A stretch of 64,000 nucleotides of DNA from GCA-2720975 sp964467985 (GTDB taxonomy: Bacteria > Planctomycetota > UBA1135 > GCA-002686595), in assembly GCA_964467985.1 (NCBI GenBank), contig CAYXTP010000008.1, forward strand, positions 1 to 64,000, in the 5' to 3' direction. Below the pieces are notes generated by a model. It saw only the letters and a program-made list of their open reading frames with translations. It ran no database searches and was not told the DNA's origin. Shown here in pieces: positions 17,267-25,894 of this stretch (position 1 is the first letter of the stretch; every line of letters starts with the position of its first letter). The position numbers and the translations under genes were made by a program.

Positions 17267-18919
17267 CTAGCGACCGGAGACCTGCTCCGTTTCAGCGTAC
17301 TGGCGCCAGAGCTTGTCCAGGTAGTCAAAGACGTCCTTGCCCGATTCATAACCGGTCGCAACCCCATCCTCGTCGGGTTGGCCGTAGAGCTCTTCGCTGA
17401 ACGCACGCAGCTCGGCGAGGAACGTGTCCCGACTGCGCGAGAGCCTGCAGCAGGCCCGTAGCCAACGTTGGCCCGTCCGGTCGAGGCGTAGGGCCAGGTA
17501 GTCGAAGAAGCTCCACGACTTGGCCAGGTCTTCGTTCTCCATCTCGTAGAGACGCTTCAGCAGAATTCGGTCGAGGCGCGGGGCGTAGTCGCGTGCCGTG
17601 GCGTTGAGCGTTTCGCGGTAGCTCAGGCCGATGGTCTTCTTGCCCTCTTCCTTAGCGCGGCGCACGTAACTGCCGGGGTCGAAAGCGCTGCAGGTCACGC
17701 TGTTGCGTCCCAGTAGCTCAAAAGACAGGTAGTAGGCCAGCCCCTCTTCCATCCACGGTTGTTCCATGCCCACTGCGCTGCCGTTGAAGTGGAAATCAGC
17801 CAGCGAGTGACCCAGACCGTGGGTCAGCAAGCCTTCCATGTCTTCCTGTTCGGGCACACGCCAGATGTCGAGGCACAGGCTGGGATCGGCGGCAAAGCGC
17901 GACCCGTTAGAAGCGCGGTGGCGTTTCTTGTTCTCCTCGTTGCCCCAAATGTTGCCGTAGTAGGCCTCGACAAAGGGCTCGTGGAACGCGCCGTCGGAGG
18001 GGCCAAAGTAGAACTCATGGAACAGTCCCTCGGGAATGCGATCCTCGAAGTCCGGCCCCACATAGGGATCGACAAACTGGTTGCGGAAGACCTCGATGAC
18101 GTTCTCGCCATGACGCAGTAGAGCCGTCATACGTTCGTCACTGAAGCGCCCGAAATACACCGCGCGTAGATGCTGGGATTCCTGAATGCGGAAAACGTGG
18201 CTGTCGTCGCCGACGATTTCCACGGCGTCATACAGTTCCTCTGTCGTGCCGATGACGCGCACAGAGTCCTGGGCGGCCTGCGCCCGCAGGGTGATGGCCT
18301 CTTTCGCCACTTGCCGGCTCTCTTTCAGCAGAGTTTTGGCCAAGGGCTCGGCCGCTCGGTTGAACGAACAGTGCTCTAGCCAACTGATCAGGCGCTCATA
18401 GGCTCCCAGCAGCTGCCGGTGAGCGCTGAACCAGTCCTTGGAACCCCGCTTGAATTCATCCCGTGCATTCTCGCAAGTCTCCACCCGCCCCAAACGCAGG
18501 GTGTACTCACGGGCGAGGCTCTCAATCGTCTCACTGGGCTGAAAGAGGCTCACCGCTTTGACGTCTCGGCCGCGAACCATCAGCACTGCGCTCTTCTTGA
18601 CAGCGACCTTTTCGCCGTCCTTGTACTTGTAGGGAATCTTCGACGGATCGCGGCTGTCGAGCAGGTAGAGCTGGTTGTTGTTGGCTCCGTCGTAGTGAAT
18701 GGTGACGCCCTTGTCCGTCTCCTCGAACCAGATTCCACCCCCTTCGACGGCTTCACCCAGCAGCACCTGCTGCCCGTCGACCTCGGCCAGAGCCTTCTTG
18801 TAGCGCTTGGCGGCTTTCTCGTTGGTCAGGTCAATTCGGACGATTTGGGCGACCGCCTCGGAGGCACATCCCAGAGCTCCGACGAGGGCACAGAGCAGGA
18901 CAATGAATCGTGAGTTCAT
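17267..18919 (-). CDS. Peptidase-like exported protein with degenerate HGLGH site
   Basis: A 550-residue protein. The signal peptide MNSRFIVLLCALVGALGC fits a lipobox (ALGC), though AVAQ at 22-25 could be a signal peptidase I site. The C-terminal half resembles gluzincin peptidases of the peptidase-MA/DUF1570 type: H367-G-L-G-H371 stands where HExxH is expected, and W389-M-E-E-G-L-A-Y-Y matches the usual glutamate-zinc-ligand helix. The catalytic Glu is replaced by Gly, so proteolysis is doubtful and a binding role is possible. A TATCGT box lies 6 nt before the ATG. Confidence 0.65.
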   Translation of the reverse strand: MNSRFIVLLCALVGALGCASEAVAQIVRIDLTNEKAAKRYKKALAEVDGQQVLLGEAVEGGGIWFEETDKGVTIHYDGANNNQLYLLDSRDPSKIPYKYKDGEKVAVKKSAVLMVRGRDVKAVSLFQPSETIESLAREYTLRLGRVETCENARDEFKRGSKDWFSAHRQLLGAYERLISWLEHCSFNRAAEPLAKTLLKESRQVAKEAITLRAQAAQDSVRVIGTTEELYDAVEIVGDDSHVFRIQESQHLRAVYFGRFSDERMTALLRHGENVIEVFRNQFVDPYVGPDFEDRIPEGLFHEFYFGPSDGAFHEPFVEAYYGNIWGNEENKKRHRASNGSRFAADPSLCLDIWRVPEQEDMEGLLTHGLGHSLADFHFNGSAVGMEQPWMEEGLAYYLSFELLGRNSVTCSAFDPGSYVRRAKEEGKKTIGLSYRETLNATARDYAPRLDRILLKRLYEMENEDLAKSWSFFDYLALRLDRTGQRWLRACCRLSRSRDTFLAELRAFSEELYGQPDEDGVATGYESGKDVFDYLDKLWRQYAETEQVSGR

Positions 18920-19023
18920 ACACGCACGATACACCAGGATCGAAGGAATCGTTGCCCTGGTGTGGAGTGAATCCTGACCGGCGGCAAGCTCGACAGTACG
19001 CGGGCCTGGATCAGTCGAGCTGG

Positions 19024-19947
19024 CTAGGACTCCAACAGCATGTCGCGTTGGGGCTGGCGAATCGCCAGTACGGGTATCTCTGCAGACTTGAACACCGAGT
19101 AGGCCACGTTGCCCAACAGGGCGGCGCTCAATCCAGTCCGCCCGTGCGTGCCCATGACAATGAGATCGTGGTCGGACTGCAGTTCCAGGATTCCGTCCAC
19201 AGGTCGCGCTTCCACAAAGCGAGCATCGTGTTCGACGCCCTGCCAATCGAAGGCGTTGAGCGTGCGCTCGAACTCCTCGCGACTGTCGTCACGCACGTCG
19301 TCAATGACGTAGGTGGGCCCTGCAATGGGGTAGCCGGGGCTGGCCGCGTAGGCCACGTCCGGGGTGAGGAAGCAGTGCAGCACCGTGACGCTTGCAGCGC
19401 AGTGAAGGGCCAGCGTGCGCGCAGTCTGCAGTGCAAGCGAACTCTCTTCAGAGAGGTCCACCGGTACCAAAATCTGCCTCATGTCGGTGGACGCGCAGGG
19501 TTGGATCCACAGGTCGCAGGGTGCCTTCGCCAGGAGCGCACGCGTCGTGCTGCCAAAATCAAACAGACCGCGTTTCTCGTGCGGGCCGAGGATCAACAGG
19601 TCAGAATGGTCCAGTTCTGCACGGCGAGTCAGGACCTGGGCCGCCGAACCCCTCGTCACCAGCAGGTGCTCGCGCGTGTCGTAGTCTGAACCCGCCTGGC
19701 GCGTGAGCTCTTGCAAATGTTCGGACAAGCGTTCAAAAGCGGCGCCCTCGATGGCAGCTTCCATCTTGCTCATGCGATCGGGTCGGCCGTAGACCATCTC
19801 CAACTTGGGCAGGTCCACCGCATGGATGAACTCGAGGCGCGTTCCAAAGCGCGCGTGCAGATCGAGGGCCGCAGGGACCACAAGCGAGCGGCTGGCCGCG
19901 CTGTCGATGCCGACGACGGCGTGTCGGGGGGGGATCTCTCGGGTCAT
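19024..19947 (-). CDS. Universal stress protein with two UspA domains
   Basis: A 307-residue tandem UspA protein. The first domain runs over residues 8-150 (HAVVGIDSAASRSLVVPAAL; LLILGPHEKRGLFDFGSTTR). The second covers 157-300 (ILVPVDLSEESSLALQTART; IVMGTHGRTGLSAALLGNVA). The second keeps the ATP-binding G-x2-G-x9-G pattern, while the first is degenerate (GPHEKRG). GGGAG lies 7 nt before the ATG. It is divergent from a single-domain universal stress gene, which suggests joint stress regulation. Confidence 0.92.
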   Translation of the reverse strand: MTREIPPRHAVVGIDSAASRSLVVPAALDLHARFGTRLEFIHAVDLPKLEMVYGRPDRMSKMEAAIEGAAFERLSEHLQELTRQAGSDYDTREHLLVTRGSAAQVLTRRAELDHSDLLILGPHEKRGLFDFGSTTRALLAKAPCDLWIQPCASTDMRQILVPVDLSEESSLALQTARTLALHCAASVTVLHCFLTPDVAYAASPGYPIAGPTYVIDDVRDDSREEFERTLNAFDWQGVEHDARFVEARPVDGILELQSDHDLIVMGTHGRTGLSAALLGNVAYSVFKSAEIPVLAIRQPQRDMLLES

Positions 19948-20086
19948 ACTGAACTCCCTGATGAGCGTGGACCGCAGGGGCCTAATTCGGGGACCGGAAA
20001 CACCATACCACTCGCATCGTAGACCCTAGTTGGGAGCAGTTCATGGGCCGTACTTCCCAGCGCCGAGCAAATGAGGGCGAATGGCG

Positions 20087-20117
20087 TTGGCATGCGTGCT
20101 GGCCCATCTTGTATCCT
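20087..20117 (+). promoter_or_regulatory. Possible promoter of the single-domain usp gene
   Basis: TTGGCA and TATCCT with a 19-nt spacer. The -10 box ends 39 nt before the ATG. The spacing is longer than ideal. Confidence 0.4.
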
Positions 20118-20156
20118 CCGGCGCCCGCTCCAATTCCCCCCAGGAAGCGCCCCACC

Positions 20157-20603
20157 ATGCAACTCAAGCACATCGTTCTGACTTCTGACCTCTCGCCTGA
20201 GTCCGTTCGCCCCTTCGAGCCCATCCGTGAATTGGCCCAGCAATTGGGCGCCAAGGTCACTCTGCTGCACGTTGTGTTGGACCTGCAACTCACTCCCCAC
20301 GGGGCCCCCTTCGCTCCGGCCCTCTCTTCGTTGCATCTCGAGAAGGATGTCAAGCACGCGACCCTCGTGCTCGAGGACCAACGCTCCAATTTGGGGGACG
20401 AGATCGAGACGGAGATCGAGGTCATCACGGCCTCGGATCCCGCCGCGGCGATCTGCAGTTACGCCAAGGGCAAGGGGGCCGACTTAATCGCTATCTCCAC
20501 CCACGGACGCACGGGTCTACGACACTTCGCGCTAGGCAGCATCGCTGAAAAGGTCTTGCGCCAATCGGAGATCCCTGTGCTGAGTTTTCAGCGTCCCGGG
20601 TGA
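20157..20603 (+). CDS. Universal stress protein, single UspA domain
   Basis: A 148-residue cytosolic UspA protein. The N terminus KHIVLTSDLSPESVRPFEPI and the nucleotide-binding segment DLIAISTHGRTGLRHFALGS are typical (GRTGLRHFALGS is the G-x9-G part). The ATG at 20157 begins at the family N terminus; longer upstream reading is Pro-rich and not protein-like. AGGAAG lies 10 nt upstream of the start. It stands divergent to the tandem-domain protein. Confidence 0.92.
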   Translation: MQLKHIVLTSDLSPESVRPFEPIRELAQQLGAKVTLLHVVLDLQLTPHGAPFAPALSSLHLEKDVKHATLVLEDQRSNLGDEIETEIEVITASDPAAAICSYAKGKGADLIAISTHGRTGLRHFALGSIAEKVLRQSEIPVLSFQRPG

Positions 20604-20692
20604 GTCGGGGATCGACTTCCCATTCCCTTCTCGCTTCGCAGCGAGTGCCTGGGGTTGCCGGGCCGCTGAGCGCCGGGCAATGGCTTAGGGAG

Positions 20693-20983
20693 CTAGATCG
20701 GAGCCTGGCCGTCGCGCTTGCCGTCTTCGGCGTCCACGTCGTCGAGCAATGCAGCGAACTCCTCGGCGCTGCACAGGCCCTTTTGGACCATCATGCGTTG
20801 CAAGGTCTTGAGGCTCAGGGCTAGCTCGCCCAGAGCGCGGTCCACATGGGGAGCCGCTGCCGGCCCACGCTGTGAGCTGGAGCGCATTTGGTCCAACTCG
20901 CGGCGTACGGCCTGTGACTCCTTCTCGGCGCGATCGATGCGCCCGTGCTGGTAGATATCGAAGATCCAATTGATGAGAGACAT
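20693..20983 (-). CDS. Small coiled-coil protein of unknown function
   Basis: A 96-residue protein starting MSLINWIFDIYQHGRIDRAE, then a charged helix likely to form a coiled coil (EKESQAVRRELDQMR) and an acidic C terminus. The MSLxNWIFDIYQHGRI start recalls small proteins found in many Gram-negative phyla without assigned function. It follows the Gfo/Idh/MocA gene by 8 nt and probably shares its transcript. Confidence 0.65.
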   Translation of the reverse strand: MSLINWIFDIYQHGRIDRAEKESQAVRRELDQMRSSSQRGPAAAPHVDRALGELALSLKTLQRMMVQKGLCSAEEFAALLDDVDAEDGKRDGQAPI

Positions 20984-20991
20984 GAGGGCTC

Positions 20992-22044
20992 CTACGCGCC
21001 GAGCTCGGAAGGATTCACGGGGCGACCCTCGGCGGCGGAGAGGTCGGCAGCGAACAGGACACGGTGGGTTTCTTGCGCGGTACCCAGGTCCGTGCGCGGC
21101 ATGGGCTCGCCACGGCCGGTTGCGTCCACGAATGCCTGGAACTGGGGCAGATACGGGTGGTCAGTGACATCGCCCGAGTCGATCAAGGATGTCTGCAACT
21201 CGCTCCAACGGTCCTTGTTCATGCCTTCGAGCTTATGGCTGTAGAGCTTATTGTCGAGGATCGAACCGTGGCTGCCCACCAGATGCACGTGGAAGTAGTA
21301 GGGCTGCAGGCAATCCACCACCGAGGCGCACTTGGCTACGCGCCCGTCCTCAAAGCGCAACAGGCTGGCACTCGTTGTGGGGTACTCGTAGGGCTGGAAT
21401 ATTTCCGACCCCGAGCGTGTGGCGTAGCTGGTGACTTCTTCGACGCGGGCCGGATTTCCCGTGCCCATAAAAAACAAGAGAGCGTCGAGGGCATGACAAC
21501 CAGCCGTGGCCAGTGACGAGGTGCCCATGTCTTTCTTGACGTTCCAGTCGAATTGCCCGTACCAGGGGCCAATGCCGTGGTAGTAATCGACTTCGGCGTA
21601 GTGCAGGTCTCCTATCAGACCCTCGCTTAGCACCGAGTGCAGCAGGGCGAAGTGTGCGGAGAAACGGCACTCGAAGCAGACCATGGCTTGCACCCCGGCC
21701 TCGCGCACAGCGCGCTCGATGCGCAGGCAATCGGCGAAATTGGTTGCCAGCGGCTTTTCGATGATCAGGTGCTTGCCCGCCGCGGCGGCGGCCACGGCCT
21801 GCTCAGCGTGCAGGTTGTGGGGGGTGCAGATGTCGATCACGTGGATGTCCGGATCGGCAAGTAGATCTTCGAAGCGCGTCGTGGTTTCCAGGTCCTGGCC
21901 GTAGGTGCTGCGCAGGTCGGCGGGGTCATGCTCACGCCGCGAACAGACGCGCGTTACCTGGGCACCCTGTACGTCCTGGAAAGTCCGAATGTGTGCGCCA
22001 GCCACCGCGCCCAGGCCCACAATGCCAATGTTGAGGTCGCTCAT
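20992..22044 (-). CDS. Gfo/Idh/MocA-family oxidoreductase (cytosolic)
   Basis: A 350-residue NAD(P)-dependent sugar or polyol dehydrogenase. The Rossmann motif is GIVGLGAVAGAHIR, the Lys of the EKP motif is in LIIEKPLATNF, and the C-terminal domain contains GTSSLATAGCHALDALLFF with the catalytic His. The substrate is unknown. It is divergent from a second, Tat-exported family member, and the two share a palindromic promoter core. Confidence 0.9.
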   Translation of the reverse strand: MSDLNIGIVGLGAVAGAHIRTFQDVQGAQVTRVCSRREHDPADLRSTYGQDLETTTRFEDLLADPDIHVIDICTPHNLHAEQAVAAAAAGKHLIIEKPLATNFADCLRIERAVREAGVQAMVCFECRFSAHFALLHSVLSEGLIGDLHYAEVDYYHGIGPWYGQFDWNVKKDMGTSSLATAGCHALDALLFFMGTGNPARVEEVTSYATRSGSEIFQPYEYPTTSASLLRFEDGRVAKCASVVDCLQPYYFHVHLVGSHGSILDNKLYSHKLEGMNKDRWSELQTSLIDSGDVTDHPYLPQFQAFVDATGRGEPMPRTDLGTAQETHRVLFAADLSAAEGRPVNPSELGA

Positions 22045-22061
22045 GGGGGCGAGTGTACACT
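22031..22061. promoter_or_regulatory. Divergent promoter core with palindromic -10 boxes
   Basis: AGTGTACACT at 22052-22061 is a perfect palindrome and gives TACACT on both strands. On the plus strand TTGAGG (22031-22036) could be the -35 box at 19 nt. The -10 box ends 6 nt before the plus-strand ATG and 7 nt before the minus-strand ATG. Transcripts starting at the usual distance would be leaderless in both directions. Confidence 0.5.
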
Positions 22062-22067
22062 GACGCC

Positions 22068-23423
22068 ATGCAACTCACCCGTAGACACTTCATGACGACG
22101 AGCAGTTCCCTGGCGCTCGCTTCGCTCTCTCCTGGACTGAGCTTCTCGAAAGCGCCGCGCGACAAGCTGCGTCTGGCTCTGGTGGGTGTCGCCAACCGAG
22201 GCCGCGCGAATCTGGAAGGGGTGTTGGGGGAGCAGATCGTGGCCCTCTGCGATGTGGACAAACGACACTTGGCCCAGGCGGCTGAACGGGTGGCTCAACG
22301 CGCAGACGGCAGCGGCCCGGCGCAGCTCTTCAAAGACTTCCGGCGCATGTTCGACAAGACCGAGCACCTGCACGGTGTCGTGGTTTCCACCGCGGATCAC
22401 ACCCATGCCAGCGTGGCCGCTGCGGCCTTGCGGCGGGGCCTCAACGTCTATTGCGAGAAGCCCCTAGCCCACTCGCCAGGTGAAATCCGTCTGTTGCAGA
22501 GGCTCGCACGGGAGATGGGTGCTGTGACCCAGATGGGCACTCAGATCCACGCCGGGGACAACTACCGGCGCGTCGTCGAACTCATCCGCAGCGGTGCCAT
22601 CGGCGAGGTGCAGTACGCTCAGGTGTGGGTGGGCAAGGGTTGGGCCGATGGCCGTTTTGGTGCCTCCAAGCCGGCGCCGGCCTACCTGGATTGGGATCTC
22701 TGGCAGGGCCCGGTGGCCGAGCGCCCCTACTGTGATGGTCTGCACCCGGCCAACTGGCGCCGCTTCTGGGAGTACGGCACCGGCACACTGGGCGACATGG
22801 CTTGCCACCTGATGGACGTCGTGCACTGGGCCCTCGATCTGGGCCAGCCCATTCGGGTCATGAGCGAGGGGCCCGAACTGCACGTGGACGGCACCCCCAA
22901 CTGGATGCGTGCCCATTTTGTGCACCGCATTCAGAGCCCCAGCGGCAGCGAGCGGGAATTGGTCGTGCATTGGGCGGACTCGGTCGCTTCAGGGGACTAC
23001 GCCCAACCGGGGTTCCCCAGCGGAATCCGATTCGTAGGCAGCGCGGGCAACTTGGTGTGCCACTACGGTAATTACGTGTTGGAGCCCAAGGACCCGAACA
23101 CGGAAATCGAGCTACCCGAGCCCTCCATTCCCAAGTCGGTGGGGCACTACCGCGAATGGTTGAATGGCATCACTGAAGGCACTCCGACCACGTGTAATTT
23201 CGACTACTCCGGTGACTTGGCCTGCACCGTGGTTCTCGGCAATGTGGCCTATCGCGCGGGAGAACGATACGAGGGGCCGGACGCCTATCCCTACCTCAAG
23301 CGTGCGAGCAAGAAGACCGAGTGGCGAGGCGAGATTCAGTGGGACGCGGGCAGGGGCCGTACGGGTTCAGAGCGGGCCGATGCCCTGTTGCAGCGCGAGT
23401 ACCGCGCAGGCTGGGAGCTGTGA
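22068..23423 (+). CDS. Tat-exported Gfo/Idh/MocA-family oxidoreductase
   Basis: A 451-residue protein. The start MQLTRRHFMTTSSSLALASL is a twin-arginine signal, so a folded, cofactor-loaded enzyme is probably exported. The Rossmann segment is RLALVGVANRGRANLEGV, the EKP motif is VYCEKPLAHS, and GTGTLGDMACHLMDVVHWAL carries the C-terminal His motif of this subgroup. Exported members with GTQIHAGDNYRRVVELI are numerous in Planctomycetota and probably act on sugars in the periplasm. The stop lies 1 nt from the convergent recombinase gene. Confidence 0.92.
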   Translation: MQLTRRHFMTTSSSLALASLSPGLSFSKAPRDKLRLALVGVANRGRANLEGVLGEQIVALCDVDKRHLAQAAERVAQRADGSGPAQLFKDFRRMFDKTEHLHGVVVSTADHTHASVAAAALRRGLNVYCEKPLAHSPGEIRLLQRLAREMGAVTQMGTQIHAGDNYRRVVELIRSGAIGEVQYAQVWVGKGWADGRFGASKPAPAYLDWDLWQGPVAERPYCDGLHPANWRRFWEYGTGTLGDMACHLMDVVHWALDLGQPIRVMSEGPELHVDGTPNWMRAHFVHRIQSPSGSERELVVHWADSVASGDYAQPGFPSGIRFVGSAGNLVCHYGNYVLEPKDPNTEIELPEPSIPKSVGHYREWLNGITEGTPTTCNFDYSGDLACTVVLGNVAYRAGERYEGPDAYPYLKRASKKTEWRGEIQWDAGRGRTGSERADALLQREYRAGWEL

Positions 23424-23424
23424 T

Positions 23425-24315
23425 CTACTCGGCGCGTGGGTGAGCCTTCTCGTAGACCTCCCTTAGGCGTTCCACCGAGACATGCGTGTAGATCTGAGTC
23501 GTGACCAGATGGGCGTGACCCAGTAGCTCCTGGACCGAACGCAAGTCGGCGCCGTTATCCAGCAGGTGCGTGGCGAACGAGTGTCGCAGCGTGTGCGGGG
23601 TGGCGTGGCGGCGAATGCCTGCGGCCAGAACGTGCCGGGACACGATGCGCTCGAGCGAGCGGGTCGTGAGGCGTGTTCCCTGCTTGCCAAGGAACAGCGC
23701 GTCGGGGTGCGCACGCCTGGGGCGCGGTCGGCGGGAGTCGGCGAGGTAGACCTCGAGCGCCTTCACGGCGTGGCTGCCTAGGGCAGCGAGCCGTTGCTTG
23801 CGACCCTTGCCTAGCACGCGTGCCACCCCGCGCGAGAGGTCCAGGTCAGCGCGGTCCAAGCCTACTGTTTCCGCAGCTCGCGTGCCCGCGCTGTACATCA
23901 GTTCGAGCAACGCTCGGTCCCGCAGGCCCAGGGCTGTGCTCGGATCCGGTGCCTGCAACAGACTGGCGATCTCTTCTTCCGAGAGGACAGAGGGCAGGTG
24001 CTGTGCCCGGCGACGTTGGCGCAGGCCGAGAGCCGGATTGACTTCGAGTTGACCCTCGTCGACCAGGTAGCGCAGAAAACCGCGCACGCTGGATAGCTTG
24101 CGCTGAATACTCGATGGGGCGAGCCCCCGGTCATCCAGGGTGCCCAGCCAGGCGCGCAAGCTGCGCGGTTTCAGGGTGTGGATCCGCTCGACGCCGCGTT
24201 CCTCCAGGAAGGACAAGAACGCGCGCAGATCTCGGGAGTACGCACGCAGCGTGTGCGGCGAAACTCCGCGTGCACTCTCCAGACGCAGCAGGTAGGCGCA
24301 GAGCAACTCGTCCAT
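23425..24315 (-). CDS. Xer-type tyrosine recombinase
   Basis: A 296-residue site-specific recombinase of XerC/XerD length. The core-binding SAM-like domain spans residues 1-85. The catalytic residues are visible: Arg in SAGTRAAE, Lys in GKGRKQR, HTLRHSFATHLL with H-x-x-R, LLGHAHL with His, and the nucleophile Tyr in QIYTHV. GTRAAE replaces the usual GLRVSE. There is no phage or integron context, so a chromosome-dimer resolution role is likely, but XerC and XerD cannot be told apart here. Confidence 0.88.
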   Translation of the reverse strand: MDELLCAYLLRLESARGVSPHTLRAYSRDLRAFLSFLEERGVERIHTLKPRSLRAWLGTLDDRGLAPSSIQRKLSSVRGFLRYLVDEGQLEVNPALGLRQRRRAQHLPSVLSEEEIASLLQAPDPSTALGLRDRALLELMYSAGTRAAETVGLDRADLDLSRGVARVLGKGRKQRLAALGSHAVKALEVYLADSRRPRPRRAHPDALFLGKQGTRLTTRSLERIVSRHVLAAGIRRHATPHTLRHSFATHLLDNGADLRSVQELLGHAHLVTTQIYTHVSVERLREVYEKAHPRAE

Positions 24316-24343
24316 GGGCAGACGAGGCTACTCCTCTGCCGCC

Positions 24344-24685
24344 CTACTTCTCCAGTGTCTGCTTCTTGGATGTCTTGGAACCCGGCACGTCCATGAGAGC
24401 GGCCGTGTTTTGCTTCTTCCAGGCGTCGATCAACGTCTCTCGCGAGCGGTAATTGATGCCGGCCGTGTAGCCTTGGTCCACAGCCTCGTCGAGGGCGTCC
24501 TCAAGGGCCTGGGCACTCTTGGCCTGGGCCTGCAGGTAGGCCTCGATGCGCTCGATGCGCGGGGTCAATGTATCGGTAGGTGTCGGGTCTTGGGGCTTTT
24601 GAAGCCAACCACCCAGTGTCAGGGCAGCAGCACCGACAGCAATCAGCGGAGACCAGCGACGCGCGTAATTGGAACTGCACTTCAT
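24344..24685 (-). CDS. Small membrane-anchored protein of unknown function
   Basis: A 113-residue protein with one N-terminal hydrophobic segment (WSPLIAVGAAALTLGGWL) followed by a helical, charged region (RIERIEAYLQAQAKSAQALE) likely to form a coiled coil, and a basic C terminus. AAAGGGA lies before the ATG at good spacing. I do not recognise the family. Confidence 0.6.
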   Translation of the reverse strand: MKCSSNYARRWSPLIAVGAAALTLGGWLQKPQDPTPTDTLTPRIERIEAYLQAQAKSAQALEDALDEAVDQGYTAGINYRSRETLIDAWKKQNTAALMDVPGSKTSKKQTLEK

Positions 24686-24796
24686 GGGTTCCCTTTCGGC
24701 AGTGGGAGCGCGTGGGATGGGGGTTCTTTTCGCTCCCCTCGCGGCCCGTCTCGCTGTGAGACACGCCCTGCCCAGCGCGGCGCCCAGGCTCGTTGT

Positions 24797-25894
24797 TCAG
24801 ACCCGCAAGAACGCCTGACGCTCGTAGAGGAACGCCAGCAGGACACCCTCAACGGCCAATCCCCCGGCGGCTACCACCCAGGCGGGCATGTCCGAGGGCA
24901 GGGCCCAGCTCACCGAGTTCTGAAACAATCCCTGAAAGTCCACGAAGCGGTGCAGGAGGTAGATCAGGATGGAGTTGGCCCCGAACACCACCATAGGCAT
25001 GTACCAGCGCCTTGCTGGCGGTAGGTCAATCAGGGCGTGGAAGAGCGCCAGCAGCAACAGACTCCAGCCCGTGCACCAGAGCACGAACGACGAGGTCCAG
25101 AGGTTCTTGTTGATGGGGAGGTAGGGGTCCAGGAGTTTGCCAGCAGCCAAGGCAAGTAGGCCCGCCGCCACCAATCCCGTCAGGCGCAGGGCTGGGCCGG
25201 GAGCGCGGTTTGTGAGCCAGCGGCCCGCGAAGACACCGGACAATGCGGTGGCCACAGCTGGCACGGTCGACAGCAGCCCCTCCGGGTCACTCGTGCTCCG
25301 GTGCAGGCGACCGGGTAGCAGCGTGCGGTCCACCCAGCCGACGAGGGTCTCGCCCTGGGCCAAGGAAACCTCATCCATGCCTGGTGCAGGAATGCCAACC
25401 AGGAGCAGGCCGTAGCCGATGAGCAGCCCCCAAAACCAACGCCACTGGGCGCGCGGCGACGTGTGGATGACGATCAGGGCGGCTCCGAGCCAGCCCAATC
25501 CGATGCGTCCGAGCACACTGGCATAGCGCGCCTGGCCCTCATCGGCCCACAGCGCGCCGTTGTACACGACTCCCAGGAAGACCAGGAGGGTCCCCCGTCG
25601 CAGCGCGTGGGCTCGGAGGTCGGCGCGGTTCTGCCCGCGCTTCAACCGGCCGCTGAAGGACAGGGGCATGGAGACCCCCGCCAGGAAGAGGAACAAGGGG
25701 AAGATGAGGTCGTAGAAGCGGAATCCGTGCCATGCAACGTGGTGGCACTGGGCCTCGATCCAAGCCAAACTCTGCCAGCCCGTGGCCGCCGCTAGAGCAG
25801 CGACGAGGCTGTGCCCGCCCACGATCCAGAACAGGTCTGCCCCGCGCAGGGCGTCCAACGAATGCAGTCGTTCTGGGCGGGGGGAGGGGCTCAC
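24797..25894 (-). CDS. Membrane acyltransferase of the heparan-alpha-glucosaminide N-acetyltransferase (NagX/DUF5009) type
   Basis: A 365-residue polytopic protein. After a short N terminus, RLHSLDALRGADLFWIVGG is the family signature. HHVAWHGFRFYDLIFPLFLF follows, with the conserved His and FYDLIFPLFLF block. About ten membrane segments are visible. Homologues transfer acetyl groups across the membrane to amino sugars. The GTG start overlaps the stop of the LmbE-like gene (GTGA), so they are coupled. A deacetylase and an acetyltransferase in one operon suggest opposing edits on an amino-sugar compound. Confidence 0.82.
   Translation of the reverse strand: MSPSPRPERLHSLDALRGADLFWIVGGHSLVAALAAATGWQSLAWIEAQCHHVAWHGFRFYDLIFPLFLFLAGVSMPLSFSGRLKRGQNRADLRAHALRRGTLLVFLGVVYNGALWADEGQARYASVLGRIGLGWLGAALIVIHTSPRAQWRWFWGLLIGYGLLLVGIPAPGMDEVSLAQGETLVGWVDRTLLPGRLHRSTSDPEGLLSTVPAVATALSGVFAGRWLTNRAPGPALRLTGLVAAGLLALAAGKLLDPYLPINKNLWTSSFVLWCTGWSLLLLALFHALIDLPPARRWYMPMVVFGANSILIYLLHRFVDFQGLFQNSVSWALPSDMPAWVVAAGGLAVEGVLLAFLYERQAFLRV

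Noticed and set aside
20693..24315. Xer-type recombinase and neighbours considered as part of a mobile element.
   Set aside because: No direct repeats, tRNA insertion site, or phage or transposase genes were seen nearby; the neighbours are ordinary metabolic genes.
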